DNA from: Lytechinus variegatus
Lineage: Eukaryota; Echinodermata; Echinoidea; Temnopleuroida; Toxopneustidae
Reading direction: 5' to 3'
DNA: 64,000 nt
Assembly (NCBI RefSeq): GCF_018143015.1
Contig: NC_054742.1
Span: forward strand, 18,228,441 to 18,292,440
The translations under genes were made by a program, and so were the position numbers. The number at the start of each line of letters is the position of its first letter. Within the stretch, counting starts at the first letter, position 1. This document shows, in pieces, positions 35,452 through 46,379 of this stretch. The notes under the pieces are model-generated. The model searched no databases, was not told where the DNA came from, and saw nothing but the letters and a program-made list of their open reading frames with translations.

Positions 35452-38400
35452 CTGTGATAGAAAAGAAAAAAGAGGGAGAAAATAAATTGCATCTATCTGG
35501 CTTCAGAAAAGGAGGAATAACTGACAAGGGGGATTGATTCATAATATAAAAATTCAGATATTTAATCATAATACACCTAGATTATCAAAATGCTTCTTTC
35601 TCACTGACATGCTACCATTTTGTTTCATTTTCTTAGCCAGGAACATTTTTCCAAATTTTCCATTATAATATTTGCCAAGGCAATATGCTCCACATATTTC
35701 TAAAGACTGCTACACAAAAAGTCTTTTGCATTTCAGATTTCTAACAAGACTCAACTAAATAAACATGTACAGTGTAATTAAGAGTATTTCTTTTCTGACC
35801 AAAAATGCTAATCAAATTTGGTGAGGATCCGTGCCTAAAGTTTTGTACTAGGTAATGATTTAACATAGTGCTTTAATAAACATGCTAGTTGAGGTACATC
35901 TAATGATCTTAAAATATATTTTAAAGAGAATCCAACATAATGACCACCAAAGTGTTATGTATGAATAACAAAAAAATGTGCCAAATGATTCTGGTAGTAA
36001 ATGTGTCATTGCTGAGTTATTGATAAAACAATCATGATATTCCATCCAAATACTGGTTCCTTTTCCAAGCAATAATACTCTGCTCCACATGCGCTTATCT
36101 TTTTCACCATAGATTTACACGTAAAGAGTTGAGAAAAATTAATGAAGATCTTGATCTACCATATGATAATGGACCTTTCTACAGACTTTTCCACAAAACT
36201 AGTTTTCACTTTGTACAAGTACATTCCCTTTACCCTAACATATTTTTTCTATACTACATGTAATAAAACAAGTGGAATGCCTCTGGCCGTCTCACCTGCA
36301 TCACGCAGTTCAATACAGCAGCAGTGCTGACTTTGAAAACTACTCTAACTCGCACAAGATGTTCAGTGATACATGGTTACTCTTATATGTCCACTTTTTA
36401 TGAACTAGACCAATAAACTTACAGAGATATGATGGTTATTCAATAAAAAACCCCAACATGGCCAAAGTTCATTGACCTTACATGACCTTTGACTTTGATC
36501 ATGTGACCTGAAACTTGCACCGGATGTTCAGTGGTACTTGATTACTCTCATGTACAAGTTTCATGAATCAGATCCATAAACTTTCAAAGTTATGATGGTA
36601 ATTCAATAGATACACCCAAATCAGCCAAAGTTCTTTGACCTTGGTCATGTGACCTGAAATGCGCACAGAATGTTCGGTGATACTTGATTACTCTAATGTC
36701 CAAGTTTAACGAACTAGACCAATAAACTTTCAAAGTTATGATGGTGATTCAACAGGTACCGCCGAGTTGGCCAAAGCTCATTGACCCTAAATGACCTTTG
36801 ACCTTAATCATGAGACCTGAAACTTGCACAAAATGTTCAGTGATGCTTGATAACTATTATGTCCAAGTTTCATGAATCAGATCCATAAACTTTCAAAGTA
36901 ATGATGGGAATTCAACAGATACCCCCAATTCGGCCAAAGTTCATTGACCCTAAATGACCTTTGACCTTGGTCATGTGACGTGAAACTCATGAAAGATGTT
37001 CAGTGATACTTGATTAACCTTATGGCCAAGGTTCATGAACTAGGTCCATATATTTTCTAAGTTATGATGACATTTCAAAAACTTAACCTCAGGTTAAGAT
37101 TTTGATGTTGATTCCTCCAACATGGTCTAAGTTCATTGACCCTAAATGACCTTTGACCTTGGTCATGTGACATGAAACTCTAATAGGATGTTCAGTAATA
37201 CTTGATTAACATTATGGCCAAGGTTCATGAACTAGGTCCATATACTTTCTAAGTTATGATGTCATTTAAAAAACTTAATCTCAGGTTAAGATTTTGAAAT
37301 GTCATCATAACTTAGAAAAGCGGCGCCTATAGTCTCACTCTGCTATGCAGGTGAGACTAAAAGTGAATTTAATCGACAAAAAAAATGACAACAATAATGT
37401 GTTCTATGTAGTTTGTACAATATCACTTTTTCCCCATTTTAGTGGAAGATACAAGTTTTCTAACAGACTTAATTAAAATTTCAAACATGCATCCTATATG
37501 GGTAAGTAGTCAGAACTCCTTTTATCAATATATTTTGCACAAAAAAAATGTGCAAATAACTGTATAATATCTTTACCTTTTAAAATTGCCAAGAGTATCT
37601 TCAATATTTGTTGAGACAAGCCTTTCTGTTTCATCTAGAAACCTCAACTTAATGGTTATCACACCACTTGATGCTTGATCTCTCATCAATTGAGGTTGAT
37701 TTGTCCTCCTAACATTATCAAGAGAAGTGTTCTCTGGGTGGTTGTCTTCATGGGTCTCTGTTCCACAGATTAATTGCAATTGATCTGTTTGGTTTTGAGC
37801 TGTTTGGATATCTGAATTCTCAGCAGCAGTACATGTACTTGGGATTTGCCTTCTTCTGACACTCTGCTCTTCCAAATGAATTTGTACATCCTCCACTCTC
37901 TCCTCTGCAAAATCAGATGAAGATTTCTCAGGAGTACTTACTCCATCTACACTATCTAAGCCAGGGGAGTCTAAACTGATCTTTAAAGTACTGCTTTCAC
38001 TCAAATTATCTGTTGCTTCAATGCATTCAAAACTTGAATTTTGACTTTGGGTATTCTGCTTTGGTCCTTCTTCATACCGACTCTCCTCATTTTTAAAAAG
38101 ACTTTCTGTACAAGCACTGGAACTTGCAATTACTCTCTCTTCAAATGCAGCTTGGTCTTCAGAACTTACATGCAACTCAGTCTCTGACAACTGAACATTC
38201 CTAATACTATCCTCTGAAGAAACTTGCAATCCCTCGCTGGAGATTCCTGAAGAAACATCTTCAGTAGCTTCTCTCACCTCTCCAAGGCCATCATCTGAAT
38301 ATGTTGTTGACTGCTGAGACAATGGTTCAGGATCTACTGAAGATCCTGAAACAGCAGGCTCATCTTGCCAATAAGGCTGCTGTTCAGTTACAGATGTTGA

Positions 38401-38487
38401 AAACCAGGCAGCTACCACAGTTGTTACTGCAACAATGACAGTCACCAAGATAGTTACCTCATCCCCGATCCCCTCAATCAGAGACAT
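35094..38487 (-). CDS. TMUB1: Transmembrane and ubiquitin-like domain protein (TMUB1/TMUB2 type), two coding exons
   Basis: Exon 38487-37577 (donor gtaaag) joins exon 35451-35094 (acceptor ctatcacag) through a split Arg codon: 423 codons including TGA. The N-terminus MSLIEGIGDEVTILV closely matches the MTLIEGVGDEVT start of vertebrate TMUB1. A hydrophobic segment at about residues 12-30 is followed by a long acidic, Ser-rich linker (about 35-270). Then comes a ubiquitin-like domain spanning the junction (IKLRFLDETERLV; DTLGNFKRDTF; VRLISNGQLLSEESRTLASY; VIHCQIS) and two C-terminal membrane helices (YMVPLFACILAFMWYL; STLSLTAVTAVFILALLAVW). The family acts at the ER membrane in ER-associated degradation. 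At 422 aa it is longer than human TMUB1 (246) or TMUB2 (321), mostly in the linker. Whether it is the pre-duplication parent of both is inference. Confidence 0.95.
36271..37357 (+). repeat. AGGTCA-rich DR1 repeat element (copy B), within the TMUB intron
   Basis: Left end AGTGGAATGCCTCTGGC then GTCTCACCTGCATCA; right end CTATAGTCTCACTCTGC then ATGCAGGTGAGAC, giving inverted GTCTCACCTGCAT. Six or so degenerate units of 120-130 bp lie between, several with TGACCTTTGACCTTGGTCAT (perfect DR1 on the minus strand, near 36794, 36956 and 37148). This is the most complete copy in the window. Confidence 0.9.
37577..38487 (-). CDS. TMUB1: TMUB exon 1 (coding): N-terminal helix, linker, start of UBL
   Basis: Runs from the ATG (reverse strand at 38487) to AAAAG before gtaaag. 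The start follows a 5' UTR stretch that itself begins at a splice acceptor. Confidence 0.95.
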
Positions 38488-38508
38488 GATTTAATGCCAT
38501 ACATGTAT
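38488..38508 (-). other. 5' UTR piece of TMUB with splice acceptor
   Basis: On the minus strand a pyrimidine tract and ctacag end 21 bp before the ATG, so the leader probably continues in an upstream non-coding exon. I could not locate that exon or the promoter. Confidence 0.5.
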
Positions 38509-39088
38509 CTGTAGAAAGAAAAGTAGTTGTAATGATAACTACATTAACTGTAACAAAAACACACATTAAACTATGAAAATGTGGTAATGAATTAGCAAAA
38601 CATTTCATTCATTCATTTTATTACTTTTTTTTACCTCCATGTGTAAAAACAATAAAAAAACATATATTTACAATTTAACGTGTACCAAAAAATCAGGTAT
38701 TCATACATAAGCTGCGGACCCCTTAAAGAAGCAAAGAGCCTATCAGCAGGGGCCCAAAATGAGCATAAGATACAATTGAAATTCATTACATAAAACAGGA
38801 AAGCAATGGTACAACTTAAACAATAAGTGATCATTATAAGACAACAAAACAACTAAACAAATGATAAAAAGTTAACAAACAAAAACATTAAATATTATTT
38901 CAATTTGAAATTACAAGGACGCACCTAAAGGTAAATTGTTTATATAAATTTATGAATATGTAAATCTTTTATTTTTCTTGTAAATCTAGTGGATGTTGAG
39001 CATTCCATAAAATCTTGTGATAAGTTATTCCATATTCTTGGACCATTGTATCGTAGGGATTGTTGACAAGTGGTTTTATGTGCTAACT

Positions 39089-42000
39089 AGTGGAATGCCT
39101 CTGGCGGTCTCACCTGCATCACATGATTCAATATAGCAGCAGTGCTGACTTTGTAAACTACTATAACTCGCACAAGATGTTTAGTGAAACTTGGTTACTC
39201 TTATGTCCATGTTTTATGAACTAGACTGGAATACACTTACAGAGATATGATGGTAATTCAACAAATACCCAACATGGCCAAAATTCATTGACCTTCCATG
39301 ATGTTTGACATTGAGCATGTGACCTGAAACTCGCACAGGATGTTCACTGATACTTGGTTACTCTTATGTCCACGTTTTATGAACTAGACCAATACACTTA
39401 CAGAGATATGATGGTAATTCAACAAATACCCAACATGGCCAAAATTCATTGACCTTCCATGACCTTTGACCTTAAGCATGTGACCTGAAACTCGCACAGG
39501 ATGTTCGGTGATACTTGGTTAACCTTATGTCCAACTTTCATGAACTAGGTCCATATATTTTCTAAGTTATGATGACATTTCAAAAACTTAACCTTAGGTT
39601 AAGATTTTGATGTTGATTCCCCCAACATGGTCTAAGTTCATTGACCCTAAATGACCTTTAACCTTGGTCATGTGACATGAAACCATAGAGATATATACTT
39701 ATAATGTTAGAGGGCGTACTTTGTCAAATCGCTGTGATTATGCGGAGACTGGCCACCATTACTCGATAGGTCTTCACAGCCTGCCATGCGTGTACAGTAC
39801 CTATGGGGCATGTACATGGATGAGCATAGAACTGGAACAAAATGATGACATGAGAGCGAAAACAAATGGAAAAGCAAAATTGTAAATATTGCACTAGATT
39901 AAAGTTCAAGTGAACAAAAAATCGAACAAAACTGAAGACAGACATGCCTATATAGGCCCATCTATAGCACATACCCTTTTATACATTACTATATGCCAAC
40001 GATCAATAGGCTACATCCCCAATAATTTTTGCTTGGGTCATAACATTTCGATATAATGATATGACTTCTATTTTTTAATGATTTGGAAATGATGAATTTT
40101 GATAATAACATGTAGGCCTAGGCATATCGTTCTAGCTCCTGATTAATAAATTTAATATGTTTTAATATAATTTGGTATTCAAGTACGTCAAATAGGCCCT
40201 ATCACAGTGTCTGATGCATCTGAGACGCGAAAAAACACGAATGCATTTTTCAAGTATAATTTTCTAATTACTATGATGCTGATTGCTGATAATTCATTTC
40301 TTCACTTGATAATTGTTATAATTTGTTTTCTCTATATATCTACACATATAGAAATCATATATAGAAATTTAGAATAGGGCCGAACTCCTTTTTCCCCATG
40401 GGCTTAAACATCGATGTAACCAGCATCACAATAACTCGTATTAATATCTAAAAATGATTTACGCATTGGTCCACATAATTGATGATTAAGATTTCCAATG
40501 TAGGCAACCATCGATCATATTGATTAATTTCTTACATGCGATCAATGTAGAAAAGTTCGTTGACAGCAAAATTTGCATATCAAATGCGCGCATTCAGTCG
40601 CACCATTTGCAATGTACAGGAGGCCTAAATGGGAAGGTTAGGATGTTTACAGTGTATTATTGATTTGCAAACATTTCAAAATTTCGAAGAGTAAACAAAT
40701 TACAATGTGCAACATAAAACAATTCACTTTGATTTTCTGGAAAGTCGGACTTGATTCAACCCGGATGAATATACTATGCTGATAGGCAAACCAGCTGAAA
40801 TATTCTGTTGGTATATAGCTGGTGTTTGTGATCCTATAATGATTCCAATGGACCAATATTATATGAACAAATCAGGCCTGGAACAAATCAAGGACAGAAT
40901 ACTAGTAATATAAGGAGAGGAAGAAGAAAAAGGAGAAGTATAGGGAAAGAAAAGGGGCGGTTCAGGAGGATATTATAATTTGTATTTTTACTACAATTAA
41001 GAATATTATTACTAAAACTGAGTGTATAAAACCAATCAATAAAAATGTCAGACATGAAAGAGATAATTGCAAACTTAATTAACTTATCATATAAAAGCGG
41101 TTGCAAAATTGTGAATACAAAACCAAACATATTAAACAATAATATTGACAATAAAACTGACAAATACTTGGAATACCATTTTACAAATTGTCCGCTATTG
41201 AGTGATCATCCTAATTTATAATCTCAGCTGTACATTCCTTTCTTGAAATTATTGTGTTAATTAACTGTGTCTGTGTCGCTTGAATATTAACTCTATGGCA
41301 AAGATTTCCAAAACGTGCACTAAACAGATAAATACACATTTTGCATATTCAGTTTTATTTGTCATTTTAAAAGTATAAACTGAATTTGATTTTCTAGTTT
41401 TCTTCTTTTGATTTCAATTGCTAGTCTATGGACCTGAGTTTGATTATTAAGGTTTGTTATTTCCATGGATGAACAAAATCATATCATTTTATATGGGGGC
41501 GCGGAATGGTATTGGAATTGGTGGGACGGTAAATGTTCATTTTCACTTCAGGGAGGTGTCCGAATTTGCCCCCTGTATTCTTTTTTGGATCAGTATGTTA
41601 AAGTGAATTTGCTTGGGTGCTTATGTCACTTTAATTACACCCATGCACCCCCTAAACAGCGAATTTGAAAAAAAAAAAATTTAGTAACTTAAAGTGAAGC
41701 AAATTAAAAAGCAAAAAGTTGGAACAGTAAAAAGTCATTCTCAACATTTTAAATTTCATTTTCAGTGCCATATAGGTCGGAAGGATTTGGAATTTATTAG
41801 TTTCCTATGGGAAAAAATCATAGGCCTACACGTCGTACCAATAGCACATCATGCTTACCAATGAGTTGCCTGCATACAGTAATCAAAGATCAAAACCGCT
41901 AACTTATACAAATCATTGTACATTAAAAAATGATATTTTAAAAAAAATAAAGCAAGGTACATATAGGTAGGCCTACATGGACATTACAAAATCATATCCA

Positions 42001-42782
42001 ATTTAAACAAATTGGTCAAGAGAACATGGAATCAATTAAAGGACGTGAATGGAGGAACTGTGGGAAAAGGACGATGCAGTTCAATGTCGGGAAATCCAGA
42101 GAAGATGGGCTAATTCACTGTCTTTTGAATTAATTTTCAATCTTTCCATTAATGTACATTGTTTTTTTTAATTCTTATCTGATATAATACATATTGTTAT
42201 CTATTATTATCTAAAATACACTGTAGGCATATAAACAGAGAGGTAGACGCAAAAAATCATAATAGAGAATTTCATCCCGAGAAGTCGGGTATAAATGCCA
42301 AATTCACAGCCTAATCCCCATGTAATCACACTAAAAGTTAATTAAGATGCAATTTGTCATTAATATTGTCGATTGTAATGAGGTTGGATTCTTTTCTTCA
42401 AGAAAAAAGGCTGGAGACGGCATCCCTTTTTCAGCTTAACAATGCTATGTGTACATCCGGGTACTTCTGCAAATCAAGACCTATTGAGCAATGGCCTACC
42501 ACGCTCCGTGCAATCACAAACGTCAAGTACGCGGGCCTATGGCGACTCCGCACTCTAGCGTAATTAGTATACATGTACATCTCTATGCATGAAACTCGGG
42601 CAGGATGTTCAGTAATACTTGATTAACCTTATGGCCAAGTTTCATGAACTAGGTCCATATACTTTCTAAGTTATGCTTTCATTTCAAAAACTTAACCTTC
42701 GGTTAAGATTTGGTGTTGACGCCGCCTCTGCCGCCGTTGGAAAAGCTACCCCTATAGTCTCACTCTGCTATGCAGGTGAGAC
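39089..42782 (+). repeat. AGGTCA-rich DR1 repeat element (copy C/D), split by a 2.9-kb insertion
   Basis: The left part, 39089-39683, begins AGTGGAATGCCTCTGGCGG. The right part, 42588-42782, ends CTATAGTCTCACTCTGC then ATGCAGGTGAGAC. Read without 39684-42587 and one copy of CATGAAAC, the two halves run on exactly as copy B does near 37165. A perfect DR1 occurs near 39462. Confidence 0.9.
39684..42587. mobile_element. 2,904-bp non-autonomous DNA transposon, 8-bp TSD
   Basis: CATGAAAC at 39676-39683 and 42588-42595 is an exact 8-bp TSD. Ends CATAGAGAT / ATCTCTATG are perfect for 9 bp, and homology continues inwards for over 100 bp: the left GCGTACTT, GTGATTATGCGGAG and ATAGGTCTT match the reversed right GCGTACTT, GTGATTGCACGGAG and ATAGGTCTT. 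The right end has about 20 extra bases. No transposase-like frame is visible. An 8-bp TSD with CA..TG ends fits hAT or P-type elements; I cannot decide. Confidence 0.92.
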
Positions 42783-43084
42783 AAAAATGAGCGATAATCT
42801 TTATTCTTTCGGGTAGGATATATGCATGATGAGAGTCATTTGTTTTAAAGATATTGTTGAAAATTTTTGGAAGTATATTAATTCTATAATTGAATATTAA
42901 AGCAGCAACACTCATCCTGACTCATGTCTATCAAATTATTTATCTTTAAGATTTTTTAATTTAAAAATAGGTCATTAGTATGATAATTGAATGGAGCATT
43001 ATAAATAATTTTTACCACTTTTTTCGGAGCAATAAATAATTTATTAAAATGTGACTGAAATTCATTACCCCATATGACATTACA

Positions 43085-43834
43085 CAGGCCTGTGAGTGGG
43101 GTTTCAAAAAAATTGCGGAAAAATTCCAATGAACTGCGTTGGCTCACTCACCAATACATAGACTGAGGAGCTTGGAGGCCCATAAGTACAGACAACGTAT
43201 TTTAGCAGTAACGTTAGATATAACAGTGGAAACCCGATTATCCGATCATTTTTTGTACATAAAATGTCACATTATGAAAAAGAAATCACATCCATATTTA
43301 CGAAAAAATGTTTAAAATTCAGAAATATCGTACCTTAGACCGCAGTTACCGCTAATTCCTTTGAAATAATGATCGAAACATCGTCATCTTCGATCCTTTC
43401 GTTGGTCAACGTAAGTTTCCATCTTGGATGACGTCATCATCCTTACAGACGTATTTACCAGTCGCAAAATATCGCCATTTGAGCCGCTGCTTTGCGCTTG
43501 TATGCCAACAACGGCAACAGTGCACGGTGTGATCCGCACTGGGTGCATCACATAGAGATGTATACTAATTATATATCTCTGTGGATCCGCAGCAGTTTCA
43601 TTAGAAACTTCGCGAAGGCAAAAATACAAGGCCCCGTAACGTGTATATTCACAACACACACATTCTGCTCGCATCCATTTACCTAGACTTGTTTTCCAGC
43701 CGTTTTGGATGAAATAGCGGAATTTTGACTAAGAAAAAACGGAAATGGACCATAGGAAAAAAGCGGAAATAGAAATCAGTCTTAAAAATGAAAATAGCGG
43801 ATTTCCGCTAAATAGCGGAGATTTCACAGGCCTG
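43085..43834. mobile_element. hAT-like non-autonomous element, CAGGCCTGTGA ends
   Basis: ATTACA at 43079-43084 and 43835-43840 abuts CAGGCCTGTGAGTGGGG at the left and, reversed at the right, CAGGCCTGTGAAATCTCC. The subterminal TTTCCGC/GCGGAAA words are shared. Inside are CpG-richer DNA with TGACGTCATCA and a 68-bp segment repeated at 61021. Only 6 bp of TSD are exact, so superfamily assignment is tentative. Confidence 0.65.
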
Positions 43835-44069
43835 ATTACAATACAGTGTACTTAATAAGATGTGGCAAAATAAGGCTATTATATAAAGTTATCATAGTAT
43901 ATTTTGGTAAAATAAATTTTTATAACATTCCAGCTGTCCTACTTATACATGTATGTGAACATACATGTATATCCTCAATGCGTGGTTCCCCAGAAAGAAA
44001 CTAATTTATTTTTATTCCTAAAAAAGATGTATTATCAACCCTATTAAAGTATATATCCATAACAACTCC

Positions 44070-45370
44070 GGGAGGATTTTCAGATAAAGCCAATATCAGT
44101 GCCAAATTCAAAAAGGGTGATTGTAAACTCCCTTTAAACTACAGACCAATAAGTCTTACTGCATTATATGTTCAATCATGGAGTCTATCCTGGGGGATAA
44201 AATATATGAGCAGGTGAAGAGCAACAACCTTCTCAGTGCAAATCAATTTGGATTTGTATCAGGTCGATCAACAACGTTGCAATTACTCAATGTTTTAAAT
44301 GATTGGACAAATACATGTATGTTGGAGGTTGGTGGTGCAGTTGATGTCATCTACCAAGATTTCATGGAAGCCTTTGATAAGGTCCCACACCAGAGACTTT
44401 TAGCCAAAATTGAGGGATTTGGCATATCTAAGCTCATATGTGATTGGGTCAGGTCATTTCTTGTTGGTCGACAGCACTGTGTTTGTGTCAATGATGTGTT
44501 CTCTGACTGGGCTGATGTACCTAGCGGAATACAACAAGGGAGTGCCCTCGGACCCCTGCTTTTTGACATGTTCATTAATGGTCCGCCCGATGCTGAGTTA
44601 TTACAAGCAGACTTTAATAGATCATCTTGTTTCATGGTCTGACAAGTGGCTATTGAAGTTCCACCCGGATAAATGTTGTGTACTTACAATAGGTAAAAAG
44701 AATTCTAAATCTAATGACTATACAATGACATATGAGAATGCCTCACATAATCTATCAAAAGATGAAACTAGTAAAGATTTAGGAGTGATAGTCGACACAA
44801 AGCTTAGTTTTGACCAGCGCTTTCAGTCAAAGATAAATGAAATTAATTAAAAGAACATTTGTTATCTTCACAAGGAGAACTTTTAATCCTATACAAAGCA
44901 TTGATTAGATCTCATTTGGAGTCTAAGTTGGTACCGTACCTGAAGTACAGAAACTTCCATATGAACAAACACTGATTCAACTGAGACTTCCTACATTAGC
45001 ATATCGCCATGCGCGAGGAGATATGATCGCAAAATACAATTTATTTCACATGTATGACCAGGAGATAGTGCCAGATTAGGGTCAGGTGCATGGGCCTGCC
45101 AGAGGTCATGATAAAAAATTGTACATTCCAAGGTCAGTAAATCAGAAACGTAAGAATTCTTTTCACATAAGAATGAGGAAACCCTAGACTAGTCTAAGTA
45201 CTGAATTAGTAAATGCATCCAGTGTCCACAGCTTCGAGAATAGACTGGAGAAGTATTGGAGATGTGAACCAGTGATGTTCAAGTTTGACGCTGACCCACC
45301 AGGAATTGATCCAGCCAACCTAAAGAGTAGACATAATTTGGAGCTGAATACAGAGTCTTAGACTGTGTTC
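44070..45370 (+). mobile_element. CR1/Jockey-like LINE fragment, reverse transcriptase broken
   Basis: RT blocks in order: LNYRPIS (about 44130), IMESILGDKIYE-like, NQFGFVSGRSTTLQLL, DFMEAFDKVPHQRL, DVPSGIQQGSALGPLLFDMF, WSDKWLLKFHPDKC, KDLGVIVDTKLSF and LPTLAYRHARGDMI. A deletion near 44600-44615 removes the catalytic F/Y-x-DD block and shifts the frame; further stops follow. It is 5'-truncated. Confidence 0.88.
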
Positions 45371-45489
45371 AGAAGCATCCATAAGTATTATTTTGCCTCT
45401 AGATCAAAATACAATAAATTTTGTTTTATCAATATTCTAAGATAACTTGTTTTATTGTAACCATGACATAACCTTTTTTAATTCAGAAT

Positions 45490-45905
45490 TTAATAACAAG
45501 GCAAGGGAATAATAGTTTTTGTGTGATATAAGTATATTTGTATCATCTGCAATAATAACAAATTTAATAATGGAGAGCAAAATATTATATCATTTATAGA
45601 AGAAAAAACAACGGGCCGAGGACGGAACCTTGCGATACGCCATTTTTAATATTTTCAGTGGCAGATTTGACAACGTTGATCACTAGCCTACATATTGTTT
45701 TCGATCTAATAGTTTTGAAACCATTCGCCACCTCCCTAATACCATAATGACATGATTTTTTTAAAGTATGTAGTGATCAATGGATCACCTTTGTCAGTTT
45801 CTTGCATTATGTAATCATGTACGAAGAATAAAGACATATAAGTAGAATATTCTTTTCTAAAACTTAATTGTTGTAAACATAAAATATTGTAAGTGGTCTG
45901 TAGCA
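45490..45905 (-). mobile_element. Second LINE reverse-transcriptase fragment, opposite strand
   Basis: The minus strand reads FRKEYSTYMSLFFVHDYI, then, after a gap, ENIKNGVSQGSVLGPLFFL and IADDTNILISHKN. These are the GFRK-ST, NGVPQGSVLGP and FADD blocks of CR1-like reverse transcriptases. It is from a different element than 44070-45370 and lies tail to tail with it. Confidence 0.75.
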
Positions 45906-45989
45906 GCAATTTCAGGTACAAATTTCTGATGACCTCCGCGCATGGAAAATTTGTCTTCGCCATTTTTGCTTTGTCATTAATGTGTGTAG

Positions 45990-46066
45990 GGTACCGCGAT
46001 TTGGCTTCAAATCACCAGTTTTGAGACGTGTTGAAGAAAGGGCAAGGAGTGAATCTGTGTCCAATG
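45990..46066 (+). CDS. Candidate internal exon of unknown gene
   Basis: Acceptor taatgtgtgtag and donor gtaagt bracket 77 nt open in one frame only: VPRFGFKSPVLRRVEERARS then ESVSN. The Arg/Ser-rich peptide looks protein-like and both splice sites fit consensus. I recognise no family and see no partner exons, and the flanks are LINE debris. Confidence 0.3.
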
Positions 46067-46379
46067 GTAAGTTTAGTAAATGTAGAGTATTAAGCTGAAT
46101 GTATGTTTAGGTTTTCATGTGGCGGCTTTCTCAACACAAAGTGCCACAGTTTGTATTTTTTTTTGGTGAGCGAGCATTTGTCATGTTTGTCCCCTGAGGG
46201 TTGGGATAGGTGGAGCGGAGGGTAGCAGTAGTGAAGTGTAGTGGAGCCTATCCGATCCCTTGCTTGAGGTACCTTATTCCCTAATATTTTGGCAAACATT
46301 CTTTGTCCATCAGCATTCCACTTCCAGTCGGGAAGAGTTCCTTTTGCAAAGGCCACCCAAAGTGAAAAATATATTAGGC

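Noticed and set aside
44351..44635. Minus-strand open frame across the LINE
   Set aside because: Shadow of the plus-strand reverse transcriptase, which carries all recognisable RT motifs.
46090..46356. Minus-strand frame of 88 codons
   Set aside because: No conserved motif or splice partner; lies in degraded repeat sequence.
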